A DNA stretch of 64,000 bases from Myxococcus xanthus. GTDB taxonomy: Bacteria; Myxococcota; Myxococcia; Myxococcales; Myxococcaceae. Below the pieces are notes generated by a model that saw only the letters and a program-made list of their open reading frames with translations, was not told where the DNA came from and did no database searches. The stretch is from positions 1-64,000 of the forward strand of contig NZ_JABFNS010000021.1 of NCBI RefSeq assembly GCF_013116825.1, written 5' to 3'. Positions 18,002-26,018 of this stretch are shown here, in pieces (positions within the stretch are counted from its first letter, which is position 1; every line of letters begins with the position of its first letter). Position numbers and translations under genes: made by a program.

Positions 18002-19144
18002 ATGAATCCGGCACCCTCAGAAACTCCTGTTCGCGCGATGTTCAAGAAAGCTCCTTCCGCCTGGGCTAAGCGCTCTACAAACCAAGACTCTTCACTCCAT
18101 CAACTCTCGCCATACATCGGAAAGCTCAAGCCACGCATCGCTAGAGACCTCATTCTCAAATACTCTAATCCTGGTGAGCTAGTAGTCGACCCATTCTGCG
18201 GCTCCGGAACAGTTCCTCTGGAGGCTATGCTGCAGGGCCGAGCAGCCCTTGCCACAGACGAGAGCCTCTATGCCTATGTGCTCACAAAGGCAAAACTAGC
18301 TCCGCCTTCAACCGAAGCTCTAGCTCTGAAGGCGCTCGATCGAACATTAACGCTCGCATTATCGCGGCCTCCTCCAGACTTGCGGCAGGTTCCTGCTTGG
18401 GTCAGGCAGTTTTTCCATCCACAAACCCTGCGCGACGCAATTCGTTTTGCAAACGAGTGCATTGCAAAAAAAGAGACATTTCTACTGGCTTGCTTTCTTG
18501 GGATATTGCACCACCAGCGCCCCGGTTTTCTATCCTATCCAAGCAGTCACCTTGTCCCCTATCTTCGAAACAAAAACTTTCCACCAGATGAATTCCCGGA
18601 GATGTACAAGCCACGGCAACTACATCCAAGACTAAAAGCAAAAATCCAACGCGCATTTGCAAGAATGATGTCTCCTGGTGAGCCCACCACCACACTCGTC
18701 CGGCGAAGCCGGATTGAAAACTTATCTATCCCCACCAATACAGACGTAATCATAACCAGCCCGCCCTACATGAATGCGCTCGACTACAAGAGGGACAATC
18801 GGCTGCGCCTTTGGTTTCTCGACAACAGCGTCGACAGTTACTTCCCAGAGCCAACTGATAGGCGTGCCTCATTTCAGCGCATGATGAAGTGCCTACTGGA
18901 CCGCGCGGCAGAATCCCTCAAGACACGAGGGCACCTGATTCTAATCATTGGCGAAACGATCACGCGAAAACGCATCACAAGCCACCCCTCGTCTCTCTTT
19001 CTCGAGATGGTAAACAATCAAAAAGCATTTTCACTCATCGAAGCAGTCCGCGACACTATTCCCGACATAAGGCGCTCTCGCAGAGACTATCGCGGGACGA
19101 AAACAGAACATGTACTTGTCTTCCAAAGAATGCCATCCAAATAA
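18002..19144 (+). CDS. DNA methyltransferase of the N4-cytosine/N6-adenine type
   Basis: 380 residues. An N-terminal motif X-like stretch (SPYIGKLKPRIARDLI) leads into SAM-binding motif I DPFCGSGTVPLEA at about 63-75. Catalytic motif IV TSPPYMNALDY is at about 252-262. The order I then IV, with about 180 residues between, leaves room for a target-recognition region between the motifs. SPPY favours N4-cytosine methylation, but N6-adenine cannot be excluded. No restriction endonuclease is adjacent. It is the third gene of the ATPase-SIR2 operon, starting one base after the SIR2 stop. It could mark self DNA against the system, or modify DNA as the trigger or effector step. It ends about 210 bases before an IS5-family element. 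Confidence 0.88.
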   Translation: MNPAPSETPVRAMFKKAPSAWAKRSTNQDSSLHQLSPYIGKLKPRIARDLILKYSNPGELVVDPFCGSGTVPLEAMLQGRAALATDESLYAYVLTKAKLAPPSTEALALKALDRTLTLALSRPPPDLRQVPAWVRQFFHPQTLRDAIRFANECIAKKETFLLACFLGILHHQRPGFLSYPSSHLVPYLRNKNFPPDEFPEMYKPRQLHPRLKAKIQRAFARMMSPGEPTTTLVRRSRIENLSIPTNTDVIITSPPYMNALDYKRDNRLRLWFLDNSVDSYFPEPTDRRASFQRMMKCLLDRAAESLKTRGHLILIIGETITRKRITSHPSSLFLEMVNNQKAFSLIEAVRDTIPDIRRSRRDYRGTKTEHVLVFQRMPSK

Positions 19145-19360
19145 ATCCAGACAAGCGTGGTGTCGCTGGGCGACCGTAACCCGTCGAAATTCCCGGCGAC
19201 ACTTCACCAAGCCGCGTAGTTCTTCCCTGCATTGCGCCTGGATGACATAAACATCAATCTCTGAAGTCACAACCATCTAGAGAATCAGTTCCGAGCACAC
19301 TTGCGGCAAGCAAAGGTTGCTCGACAGTGTTCTTGCTTCCGAATCGGAGCGCTGAGACTA

Positions 19361-20235
19361 CAAGTGGTCTCAGAATTGGGCGAGCAGGCAAGGGGGCGGT
19401 GAACAGGCCGCTGATCGACATGGAGGGGATGGCCATGTTCGAAGCTGACCGGTGGACCTGACTGATGAACAGTGGAGCCTGATTGAGCCGCTACTCCCCG
19501 CGAGGAAGCTGAAGCGAGAGGACCGGCCTGGGCGAACGCCCACGCCCTCACGGGCGCTGTGGGACGGCATCCTGTGGATTCTGCGCACCGGGGCCCAATG
19601 GAGCGAGCTGCCGCGGGAGAAGTATCCGCCCTACAAAACGGTCCACCGCTGGTTTCAGGGCTGGGTAAGGGACGGTACCTTCCGCGCCGTCCTGCGAGCC
19701 TTGGCCCTGGACCTCAAAGAGCGCGGAGGATCCGACCTGGAGGAAGGCTTCGTCGACGCGTACTTCGCCTCGGCGAAAAAAGGGGGCCCTGCGTCGGGAA
19801 AACGAAGCGGGGCAAAGGGACGAAGGTCATGGCAACTGCAGACGGCGCTGGTCTTCCTCTCGCCATTTGCGCGGCAAGCGCTTCTCCCCACGAAACCAAG
19901 CTCCTCGAAGCTACGCTCGACGAGAGCCTCATCGACGAGCTTCCCGAGCGGCTCATCGGCGACAAGGCCTATGACGCTGACAAACTCGACGAGCGACTGT
20001 GGCACCAGCGGGGAGTGAAGCTGATTGCCCCGCACCGTCGAGGGCGCAAGACGAAGACTCAGGATGAACGTGAGTTGCGTCGATATCGCCGCCGCTGGAA
20101 GGTGGAGCGGCTTATCGCTTGGCTTCAGAACTTCCGTCGTCTCGTCACCCGCTACGAGGTGAAGGTGGAGAACTTCCTCGGCTTCCGCCACCTCGGCTGC
20201 ATCCTCATCCTCTTGAGGCAATTCTGAGATCACCT
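19361..20235 (+). mobile_element. IS5-family insertion sequence, complete
   Basis: About 875 bp. The left end, CAAGTGGTCTCAGAATTG (19361-19378), matches the reverse complement of the right end, GAGGTGATCTCAGAATTG (20219-20236), at 15 of 18 positions. The right end can be drawn at 20235 or 20236. CTA precedes the left end (19358-19360) and also appears at 20236-20238, compatible with a 3-bp target duplication of the kind made by IS5-group elements. It carries one transposase in two overlapping frames. It sits between the methyltransferase and the right boundary of the island. Confidence 0.8.
19452..20227 (+). CDS. IS5-family transposase, read through a -1 frameshift
   Basis: The first frame starts with GTG ([20 protein letters not shown]) and carries the N-terminal part to [13 protein letters not shown] near 19790. 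The rest is in the -1 frame: [38 protein letters not shown] and the end [20 protein letters not shown] with [16 protein letters not shown], stopping at 20227. These are the D, D and E parts of the DDE catalytic domain. The switch falls on a run of six A followed by five G at about 19779-19789, a plausible slippage site. IS5/IS427-group elements often make their transposase by programmed frameshifting. The alternative is a simple inactivating mutation. Confidence 0.8.
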
Positions 20236-20319
20236 CTAGACAAAGGCGCTCAGTCGAATAGCCGAGACCACCACCTATTCCGACTTGTTCTAAGAAATGA
20301 GGCGCTTACCACATCGACT

Positions 20320-20334
20320 CCACGCCAAGCGTGG
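20320..20334. repeat. Short palindrome next to the right island boundary
   Basis: CCACGC-CAA-GCGTGG, a perfect 6-base inverted repeat 19 bases left of the right 80-bp repeat. The half CAAGCGTGGT also occurs at 19152-19161, just after the methyltransferase. It might be a recombinase or excision-factor site, but this is speculative. Confidence 0.35.
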
Positions 20335-20353
20335 TCGACATCAACTTCGTCAA

Positions 20354-20433
20354 ACGCGCAACGGGACGGACCGGTTCGCGAAGCTGCTGGCGCGCAACCA
20401 GGTGCTCGCGGGGGAAGTCCGTCCCTTCCCCAT
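20354..20433 (+). repeat. Right copy of 80-bp direct repeat bounding the island (attR-like)
   Basis: Identical to 14624-14703. It lies at the junction where low-GC island DNA returns to host composition. It is followed by codons that complete the interrupted gene (PFPIDAK, stop 20443-20445), and 12 bases further on lies the stop of the convergent tex gene, the compact spacing expected of the uninterrupted chromosome. Confidence 0.9.
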
Positions 20434-20445
20434 CGACGCGAAGTG
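20354..20445 (+). pseudogene. Displaced original 3' end of the helical-repeat gene
   Basis: This 92-base fragment encodes the last 29 or so residues of the helical-repeat protein in frame, ending PFPIDAK with a TGA stop. It has no start of its own and is separated from the body of the gene (13592-14722) by the island. It most likely represents the pre-insertion C-terminus, so the modern protein differs only after PFPI. Confidence 0.85.
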
Positions 20446-20457
20446 AGGCGACGCCCG

Positions 20458-22809
20458 TCAGCGCTTGAGCTTGCTGAACGGGTTGTTGAAGGGCTCCGGG
20501 CCCTTCTTCTCACCGGGCCCTGAAGGCGGCTTCGGCCCCGGGCCGGAGGCAGGCCGGGCGCCCTGACGAGGCCCGCCGCTTCCGCCACCGCGCTCCGTCA
20601 TGCGGCCCGGCCCCGTGGCCCCGCCGACCTGGGGGCGGCCCGACGGCTGCGGCGCTCCCCCCTCCTGCACCGCGCGTACGGAGAGCGCCAGCCGCTTGCG
20701 CGCCAGGTCCACGGTGAGCACGCGCACCGTCAGCCGGTCGCCCACCTTCACCACTTCGGAGGGGTCCTTCACGAAGCGCGTGGAGATTTGCGACACGTGG
20801 ACGAGGCCGTCCTGGTGCACGCCCACGTCCACGAAGGCGCCGAACGCGGTGACGTTCGTCACCACGCCCTGGAGCACCATGCCCTCCTTCACGTCCTCCA
20901 GCGAGCGCAGGTCCTCGCGGTGCTGGGGCGCGGTGAAGTCGCCGCGCGGGTCGCGGCTGGGCTTCTCCAGCTCCGTCAGGATGTCCTTGAGCGTCATCTC
21001 GCCCAGGTCCGGGCCCAGGTAGCGCTTCGGGTCAATCTTGCGGACCAGCTCGGCGTTGCCCACCAGCGCGCTCACGGCCACGCCCAAATCCTTGGCCATG
21101 CGCTCCACGACGCCATAGCGCTCCGGATGGACGGCGCTGGCATCCAGCGGCTCCGTCCCGCGCACGCGCAGGAAGCCCGCCGCCTGTTCGAACGTCTTGG
21201 GCCCCAGGCCGCTCACCTTCAGCAGCTCGCGCCGCGTGGTGAAGCGGCCCTTCGACGCGCGGTGCGCCACCAGCTTCTTCGCCAGGGACGGCCCCACGCC
21301 GGACACGTGCTCCAACAACTGCGGAGACGCGGTGTTGACGTCCACGCCCACCGCGTTGACACACGAATCCACCACCTCGCCCAGCTTCTTCTTGAGCAGC
21401 CCCTGGTCCACGTCGTGCTGGTACTGCCCCACTCCGATGCTCTTGGGGTCGATCTTCACCAGCTCCGCCAGCGGGTCCTGAAGGCGCCGGCCAATGGACA
21501 CCGCGCCGCGCAGGCTGACGTCCAGGTCCGGGAACTCGTCGCGGGCCACCTCGGAGGCGGAGTAGATGGACGCGCCCTGCTCGCTCACCGACACCACGGG
21601 GATTTGCGAGCCCATCCCCTTCAGCGTGTCACGCACGAAGACTTCCGCCTCGCGGCTGCCCGTGCCGTTGCCCACGGCGACGAGCTCCGGCTGGTGCTTC
21701 TGCACCACCGCGGCCAGCAGCTTCGCCGCGCGGGCGCGCTCGTCCGCGCCGCGCTCCGAATAGAGCGTCAGCGTCTCCACCACCTTGCCGGTGACGTCCA
21801 TCATCGCCAGCTTGGTGCCCGTACGCAGGCCGGGGTCCAGGGCCAGCACCGCGCGGGCGCCCGCGGGCGGCGTGAGCAGCAGGTGGCGCAGGTTCTCCCC
21901 GAAGACGCCAATGGCCTGCCGGTCCGCGCGCTCCTTCAGCTCCGCGCGCAGCTCCGCCTCCAGCGACGGCCCCATCAGCCGGTCCCAGCTGTCCTCCACG
22001 GCGGCGCGCAGCTCCTGTGCGAAGAGGGACTGCGGCTTCGTCACCACGCGCCCGGCCAGCAGGCCCTTCACCTCGTCGTCGGGCAGGGAGAGCTTCACCT
22101 TCAGCACGCCCTCTTCCTCGCCGCGCAGCAGCGCCAGCACGCGGTGCGAGGGGGCCTGGGACAGGGGCTCCTCGTGGCCGTAGTAGTTCTCGAACTTGGT
22201 CGTCTCGCCCTTCTTCGCGGGCACCACGTTCGAGCACAGCGTGCCCCGGCGCGCGCTCACCTCGCGGGCCTCGCGGCGCAGGCCGGCGTCCTCGGCCACG
22301 CGCTCGGCGCAGATGTCGCGCGCGCCCGCGAGCGCCGCGGCCTGGTCCGGCACGTCCTTCTCCGGATTGACGAAGGGGCGCACACGCGCGGCCACGTCCT
22401 CGCCGCGGCGGCCGTCCTGCTTCCACACCAGGTCCGCCAGCGGCTCCAGCCCGCGCTCCCGGGCAATGGCGGCGCGCGTGCGGCGCTTGGGCTTGTAAGG
22501 AAGGTAGAGGTCCTCCAGCTCCGTGCGCGTCCTGGCGGCCTTGAGCGCCTTCGCCAGCTCCGGCGTCAACTTCCCCTGCTCCTCAATGGAGCGGAGGATG
22601 GTGTCGCGCCGGGAGTCCAGCTCGGCGCGCTCGGTGGCCCGGTCGAAGAGGGTTTGAATCTGGACCTCGTCCAGGCCGCCCGTGACCTCCTTGCGGTAGC
22701 GCGCGATGAAGGGGACCGTGGCTCCGTCCTCTTGCAGCGCGAGGGTCCGGTCCACCTGCTCGGGCCTGAGGCCCAGCTCCTGGGAAAGCTCAGCGGCGTA
22801 GGGATGCAT
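20458..22809 (-). CDS. tex: Tex RNA-binding transcription/translation accessory protein
   Basis: A 783-residue Tex, close to the usual 770-790. The order of domains is an N-terminal helical region (MHPYAAELSQELGL to EVTGGLDEVQ), a YqgF/RNase H-like domain with LALDPGLRTGTKLAM, tandem helix-hairpin-helix units (VNTASPQLLEHVSGVGPSLA), and a C-terminal S1 RNA-binding domain (GMVLQGVVTNVTAFGAFVDV to ARKRLALSV). A Gly/Pro/Arg-rich low-complexity tail follows S1. Tex binds nucleic acid and is linked to transcription fidelity and stress survival in other bacteria. Longer upstream in-frame readings overlap the GNAT gene and are not protein-like, so the ATG at 22809 is used. Confidence 0.96.
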   Translation of the reverse strand: MHPYAAELSQELGLRPEQVDRTLALQEDGATVPFIARYRKEVTGGLDEVQIQTLFDRATERAELDSRRDTILRSIEEQGKLTPELAKALKAARTRTELEDLYLPYKPKRRTRAAIARERGLEPLADLVWKQDGRRGEDVAARVRPFVNPEKDVPDQAAALAGARDICAERVAEDAGLRREAREVSARRGTLCSNVVPAKKGETTKFENYYGHEEPLSQAPSHRVLALLRGEEEGVLKVKLSLPDDEVKGLLAGRVVTKPQSLFAQELRAAVEDSWDRLMGPSLEAELRAELKERADRQAIGVFGENLRHLLLTPPAGARAVLALDPGLRTGTKLAMMDVTGKVVETLTLYSERGADERARAAKLLAAVVQKHQPELVAVGNGTGSREAEVFVRDTLKGMGSQIPVVSVSEQGASIYSASEVARDEFPDLDVSLRGAVSIGRRLQDPLAELVKIDPKSIGVGQYQHDVDQGLLKKKLGEVVDSCVNAVGVDVNTASPQLLEHVSGVGPSLAKKLVAHRASKGRFTTRRELLKVSGLGPKTFEQAAGFLRVRGTEPLDASAVHPERYGVVERMAKDLGVAVSALVGNAELVRKIDPKRYLGPDLGEMTLKDILTELEKPSRDPRGDFTAPQHREDLRSLEDVKEGMVLQGVVTNVTAFGAFVDVGVHQDGLVHVSQISTRFVKDPSEVVKVGDRLTVRVLTVDLARKRLALSVRAVQEGGAPQPSGRPQVGGATGPGRMTERGGGSGGPRQGARPASGPGPKPPSGPGEKKGPEPFNNPFSKLKR

Positions 22810-22868
22810 GACGCCGCTTCTATAACCCGGGCCCCACACTGCTCCCAGAGACCGGTCGTCCGAAGCGC

Positions 22869-23426
22869 TCAGCCCGCGACGAACGCCGCGCGCCGGGCGT
22901 CCCACTCCGGGCGCAGCAGGCCCCAGAGTTGCTGGTCCCGGCGTTGCCCCTGGAACAGACAGTGCCCGCGCAGGGTGCCTTCCATCGTGAAGCCCAGCTT
23001 GCGCGCCACGCCCTGAGAGCCCGTGTTCTCCGCCAGCGTCGTCAGCCACACCCGCTGGAGGTAGGGCAGCGTGAACAACTGCTCCAGCATCAACCCCACC
23101 GCGCGGGAGCCCAGGCCCCGGCCGTGGTGCGCGTCCGCCATCATGTAGCCCAGCTCGATGCGGCCATGCACGCGCGACAAATCCCGCGCGGACACCGTCC
23201 CCACGAGCTGCCCGTCCGCCTCCACGAACCACCGGAAGCTCCGCGCGCGGGGCTCACCCAACGCGCCCGCTTCCAGGATGCGCCGCAGGAGCAGCTCCCG
23301 CGTGTCGTCCTCCGTGTCCACGAAGCGCCGCGCGCCGGGGGCCGCCCGCATGGCCAGCCAGAAGTCCACGTGCTCCGGCCGGGCGGGAACGAGTCGGACG
23401 TCGGAAACGGGAGCACCGGGCAACAT
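22869..23426 (-). CDS. GNAT-family N-acetyltransferase (RimJ/RimL type)
   Basis: 185 residues with the GNAT fold. Beta strands around RSFRWFVEADGQLVGTVSAR lead to ELGYMMADAHHGRGLGSRAV, where the HHGRGLGSRA segment is the acetyl-CoA pyrophosphate-binding motif A (Q/RxxGxG/A). NTGSQGVARKLGFTMEGTLR follows and is typical of the RimJ/RimL-like branch acting on protein N-termini or small amines. The substrate is unknown. It lies 59 bases upstream of tex on the same strand and could share its transcript. Confidence 0.88.
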   Translation of the reverse strand: MLPGAPVSDVRLVPARPEHVDFWLAMRAAPGARRFVDTEDDTRELLLRRILEAGALGEPRARSFRWFVEADGQLVGTVSARDLSRVHGRIELGYMMADAHHGRGLGSRAVGLMLEQLFTLPYLQRVWLTTLAENTGSQGVARKLGFTMEGTLRGHCLFQGQRRDQQLWGLLRPEWDARRAAFVAG

Positions 23427-23628
23427 GCCTCGCTTCTAGCGCGCCCCACGCCGCGGCGCAGCAATCAAGGAGGTCCGCGCGAACCAGGAGCAGCACCGCC
23501 TGCGCCATGCACCTTGCCGACATTCCACCGGGCGCGGCCCACCCTGAAACGGCTGAGGGCCGCGGCCTGGAGCACGTGGCTCCCGGCGCGGCCCTCGCTC
23601 CTCACCGAACAGGTGAGGCCTTCTCTGC

Positions 23629-25779
23629 TCAGGCGGAGGTGATGGCTCCGTCCTTGATGACGAAGTCGCGGCGGGTGAACTTCGCCGTCAGCTCGGAGGG
23701 CTGGAGCAGCGAGTAGTCCCTGGCGACCTCCGTGCCCGGGATGAGGTGGAAAGCCGCCTTCGCCTCGGTGCCACCGACCTCCAGCACCACGAAGCCGTGG
23801 GCATCACCGTCCACGAACGCCATGCCGGGGTTCGCTTCCTTCAGCGACTTGTCCAGCTCCGTCACGATGTACTGGTACACCGTGCTGCCGGTGGAGAAGC
23901 CCGCGCCGATGACGGCCAGGCCCGCCAGCTCCTTGATGGAGCCGGAGGAGATGGCCGGCGTCGTCAGCGCGGGGATGCCGGACTCCACGGACGCGAAGGA
24001 CGCGTGGATGTCGCCGGAGATGAACAGCGCGTTCTTCACCTGGCTGTCCCGCAGGAACTTCAAGAACTCCTGCTTCTTCGTGGGGAAGCCGTCCCACTGG
24101 TCCACGTTGAAGTAGAAGTCCTGGCGCAGCGTGGGGTCCGGGACGTCCGCCTTGTCGCTCAGCTTGAACACCATGGAGGTGAGCGAAATCGAGGAGACGA
24201 TGATCTTCCACGCGTTCTCCGCCTGCACCGACTCCTGGAGCCACGCCTGCTGCTCGTTGCCGAAGATGCCCTCCGAGGCTCCCGCGGAGCCCATGTACTT
24301 GATGGCCGCGTACAGGTCGAAGATGGGCTTCACCACGACGTAGCGCGAGCCCTGGATGCCGAAGAGGCCCGTCTTGCCCATGTGCGCATAGGCCAGACCG
24401 CGCGGCGCGCCCGCCGCGGGGATGAGCGGAACAGCCGACTCGCCCGCCGCCACGCGCGCCTGGTTGACGGCGTTCAGCACCTGGTTGACGTAGAGCAGCG
24501 CCAGTCCACCGGAGACCCAGGTGCCCGCCTTCACGGACGCCTCTTCCGGCGTGAGCCCGGCGGCGACGGCCTGCCGCACGTACACGCCCGTGAGGATCTG
24601 CTTGTAGGGCGCCAGCTCCTCGGCGTCGATGTTCACGTACGCGAACATGTCGGACTGCAGCTGCGCCTGGACGGCCTCCGGCAGCGTCGGCAGCACCATG
24701 TCCAGCTGCTCGGCCGGCACCGCCACCTTGCCCGGGTACGCGTCCTCGGGGATGAGGTGGTCCGGGCGGTACGTGCGCGTGTCCGTCACCAGCAGCTTCA
24801 GGTTCCGGCCGAACTCGAAGTCGCGGTAGATGCGCGTCGGCTGGGCCACCACGGCGTTGATGTCGATGGCGCCCGCGTCGCTCGCGCCGTGGTCCATGGG
24901 GATGTACTCGAAGAAGGCCTGCTCCGCGTTGCGGCGGCGCTCGGTCTGCTTCTCGTTGGTGCGCTCGTCCGTGTACGTGGCGACGTCGCCCCAGCAGTCG
25001 TCGGAGAACTCGTGGTCATCCCACGTGATGATGAACGGGTAGCGCTCGTGCACCTGCTGGATGATTTTGTCCGTGCGCAGGGTCTTGTAGAGGTCGCGGT
25101 AGTTGGACAGCGAGTTGGCCGCGTAGAACGCCGTCAGCCCCGTGCCCTGGCGGAGCGCCTTCTCCGGCTCGCTGAAGACGATGCCGCGCCCGTCCACGGA
25201 CTGGAACGACGCGTCGCCCGTCGTCTCGTAGACGTAGTCACCCAGGAACACGACGAAGTCGAGGTCCTCGTTGAGCTGCAGCAGGTGCTGCCACGCGTTG
25301 TAGTAACGGCCGATGTAGTCCTGGCAGCTGGCGAAGACGAACTTCACCGGCACGTCGTCGCCCGCGGCCGGCGCGGTGCGGGTGCGGCCCGTCACCGTGG
25401 AGTACTTCTGACCGTTCGCGTCGATGGTGAAGCGGTAGTAGTACGTCGTGCGCGCCGACAGGTTGGTGACCTTCACCTTCAGCGCATGGTCGAACTGCGC
25501 CTGCGCGGTGAACTGCTGGTCCAGCACCACGCTGCTGAACGACTCGCTGGTGGACACCTCCAGCCGCACCTGCGTGTTCGCCCCCGCGTTGTCCGGGTCC
25601 ACCGCCCGCACCCACAACACCACGCTGTCCGGACGCGGGTCACCCGAGCACACGGACTGCGGGAAGTACTTCTCGCCAGCATCCGACGACGTCTCGTCGT
25701 CGGAACATCCGAACGCAGTGGTCGCGGCAACGGCGACGACGGCCTGGAGGAAACTGCGGCGTTTGAATCGATCGAACAA
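23629..25779 (-). CDS. PhoD-like alkaline phosphatase, TAT-exported lipoprotein
   Basis: 716 residues from a TTG start that has GGAG 7 bases upstream; longer readings lack one. The N-terminus is a twin-arginine signal (FKRRSFLQAVVAVA) ending AFGC, so the protein is folded in the cytoplasm, exported by TAT and possibly lipid-anchored. A PhoD N-terminal Ig-like domain follows (PQSVCSGDPRPDSVVLWVRA). The metallophosphatase domain then shows FLGDYVYETTG, TWDDHEFSDDCWGD and FISGDIHASFASV, which carry the Fe/Ca ligand residues of PhoD enzymes. These release phosphate from phosphodiesters and monoesters. It is much longer than Bacillus PhoD because of insertions near 430-560. Phosphate control would be expected, but no Pho box was identified. 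Confidence 0.9.
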   Translation of the reverse strand: MFDRFKRRSFLQAVVAVAATTAFGCSDDETSSDAGEKYFPQSVCSGDPRPDSVVLWVRAVDPDNAGANTQVRLEVSTSESFSSVVLDQQFTAQAQFDHALKVKVTNLSARTTYYYRFTIDANGQKYSTVTGRTRTAPAAGDDVPVKFVFASCQDYIGRYYNAWQHLLQLNEDLDFVVFLGDYVYETTGDASFQSVDGRGIVFSEPEKALRQGTGLTAFYAANSLSNYRDLYKTLRTDKIIQQVHERYPFIITWDDHEFSDDCWGDVATYTDERTNEKQTERRRNAEQAFFEYIPMDHGASDAGAIDINAVVAQPTRIYRDFEFGRNLKLLVTDTRTYRPDHLIPEDAYPGKVAVPAEQLDMVLPTLPEAVQAQLQSDMFAYVNIDAEELAPYKQILTGVYVRQAVAAGLTPEEASVKAGTWVSGGLALLYVNQVLNAVNQARVAAGESAVPLIPAAGAPRGLAYAHMGKTGLFGIQGSRYVVVKPIFDLYAAIKYMGSAGASEGIFGNEQQAWLQESVQAENAWKIIVSSISLTSMVFKLSDKADVPDPTLRQDFYFNVDQWDGFPTKKQEFLKFLRDSQVKNALFISGDIHASFASVESGIPALTTPAISSGSIKELAGLAVIGAGFSTGSTVYQYIVTELDKSLKEANPGMAFVDGDAHGFVVLEVGGTEAKAAFHLIPGTEVARDYSLLQPSELTAKFTRRDFVIKDGAITSA

Positions 25780-25932
25780 GGCGGGACTCCGGGTTGCGCG
25801 GGTTGGGAGACAGGGCCGCGAGTCTAGAGCGCTCTTCCACTCAGCAGGAAACATCCCCACGGAATGAAACGACAACGCATCGTGTCACCCACGCCCGGTG
25901 CGAACCCACGCGAAGGACGCCAGACACCAAGC

Positions 25933-25966
25933 AAAAGGGCCGCCCACCTCGCGGCGGACGGCCCTC
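25933..25966 (-). terminator. Rho-independent terminator downstream of recA
   Basis: On the minus strand, AGGGCCGTCCGCC pairs with the GGGCGGCCCT that follows a GCGAGGT loop, and TTTTG comes next. A second small hairpin (TCCGGGGC-GTTTT-CCCCGGA) lies at about 25994-26014, between this and the recA stop. Confidence 0.75.
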
Positions 25967-26018
25967 TGGCTTTCATGGCGAATCGCCACCATCCGGGGAA
26001 AACGCCCCGGAGGCCGGA

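Larger units (their letters stand above)
14704..20353. mobile_element. Low-GC genomic island inserted in the 3' end of the helical-repeat gene
   Basis: A 5.65-kb block between the two 80-bp repeats. Its middle part (about 15.7-19.2 kb) is clearly AT-richer than the flanks and uses A/T-ending codons that neighbouring genes avoid. It contains a decayed IS5-family transposase on the minus strand, the ATPase-SIR2-methyltransferase operon on the plus strand, a 216-bp spacer at 19145-19360 in which I see no gene, a complete IS5-family element and a 118-bp right end. No integrase, relaxase or phage structural gene is present. It is either a deleted remnant of a larger integrative element or a small element moved by a recombinase acting in trans. 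Confidence 0.85.

Noticed and set aside
15983-19144. Thoeris, DSR, SIR2-HerA, SIR2-Argonaute, BREX or DISARM
   Set aside because: No TIR protein, HerA helicase, Argonaute, PglZ, or DrmA/B-type helicase is present. The SIR2 protein is a single compact domain of 290 residues, unlike DSR1/DSR2.
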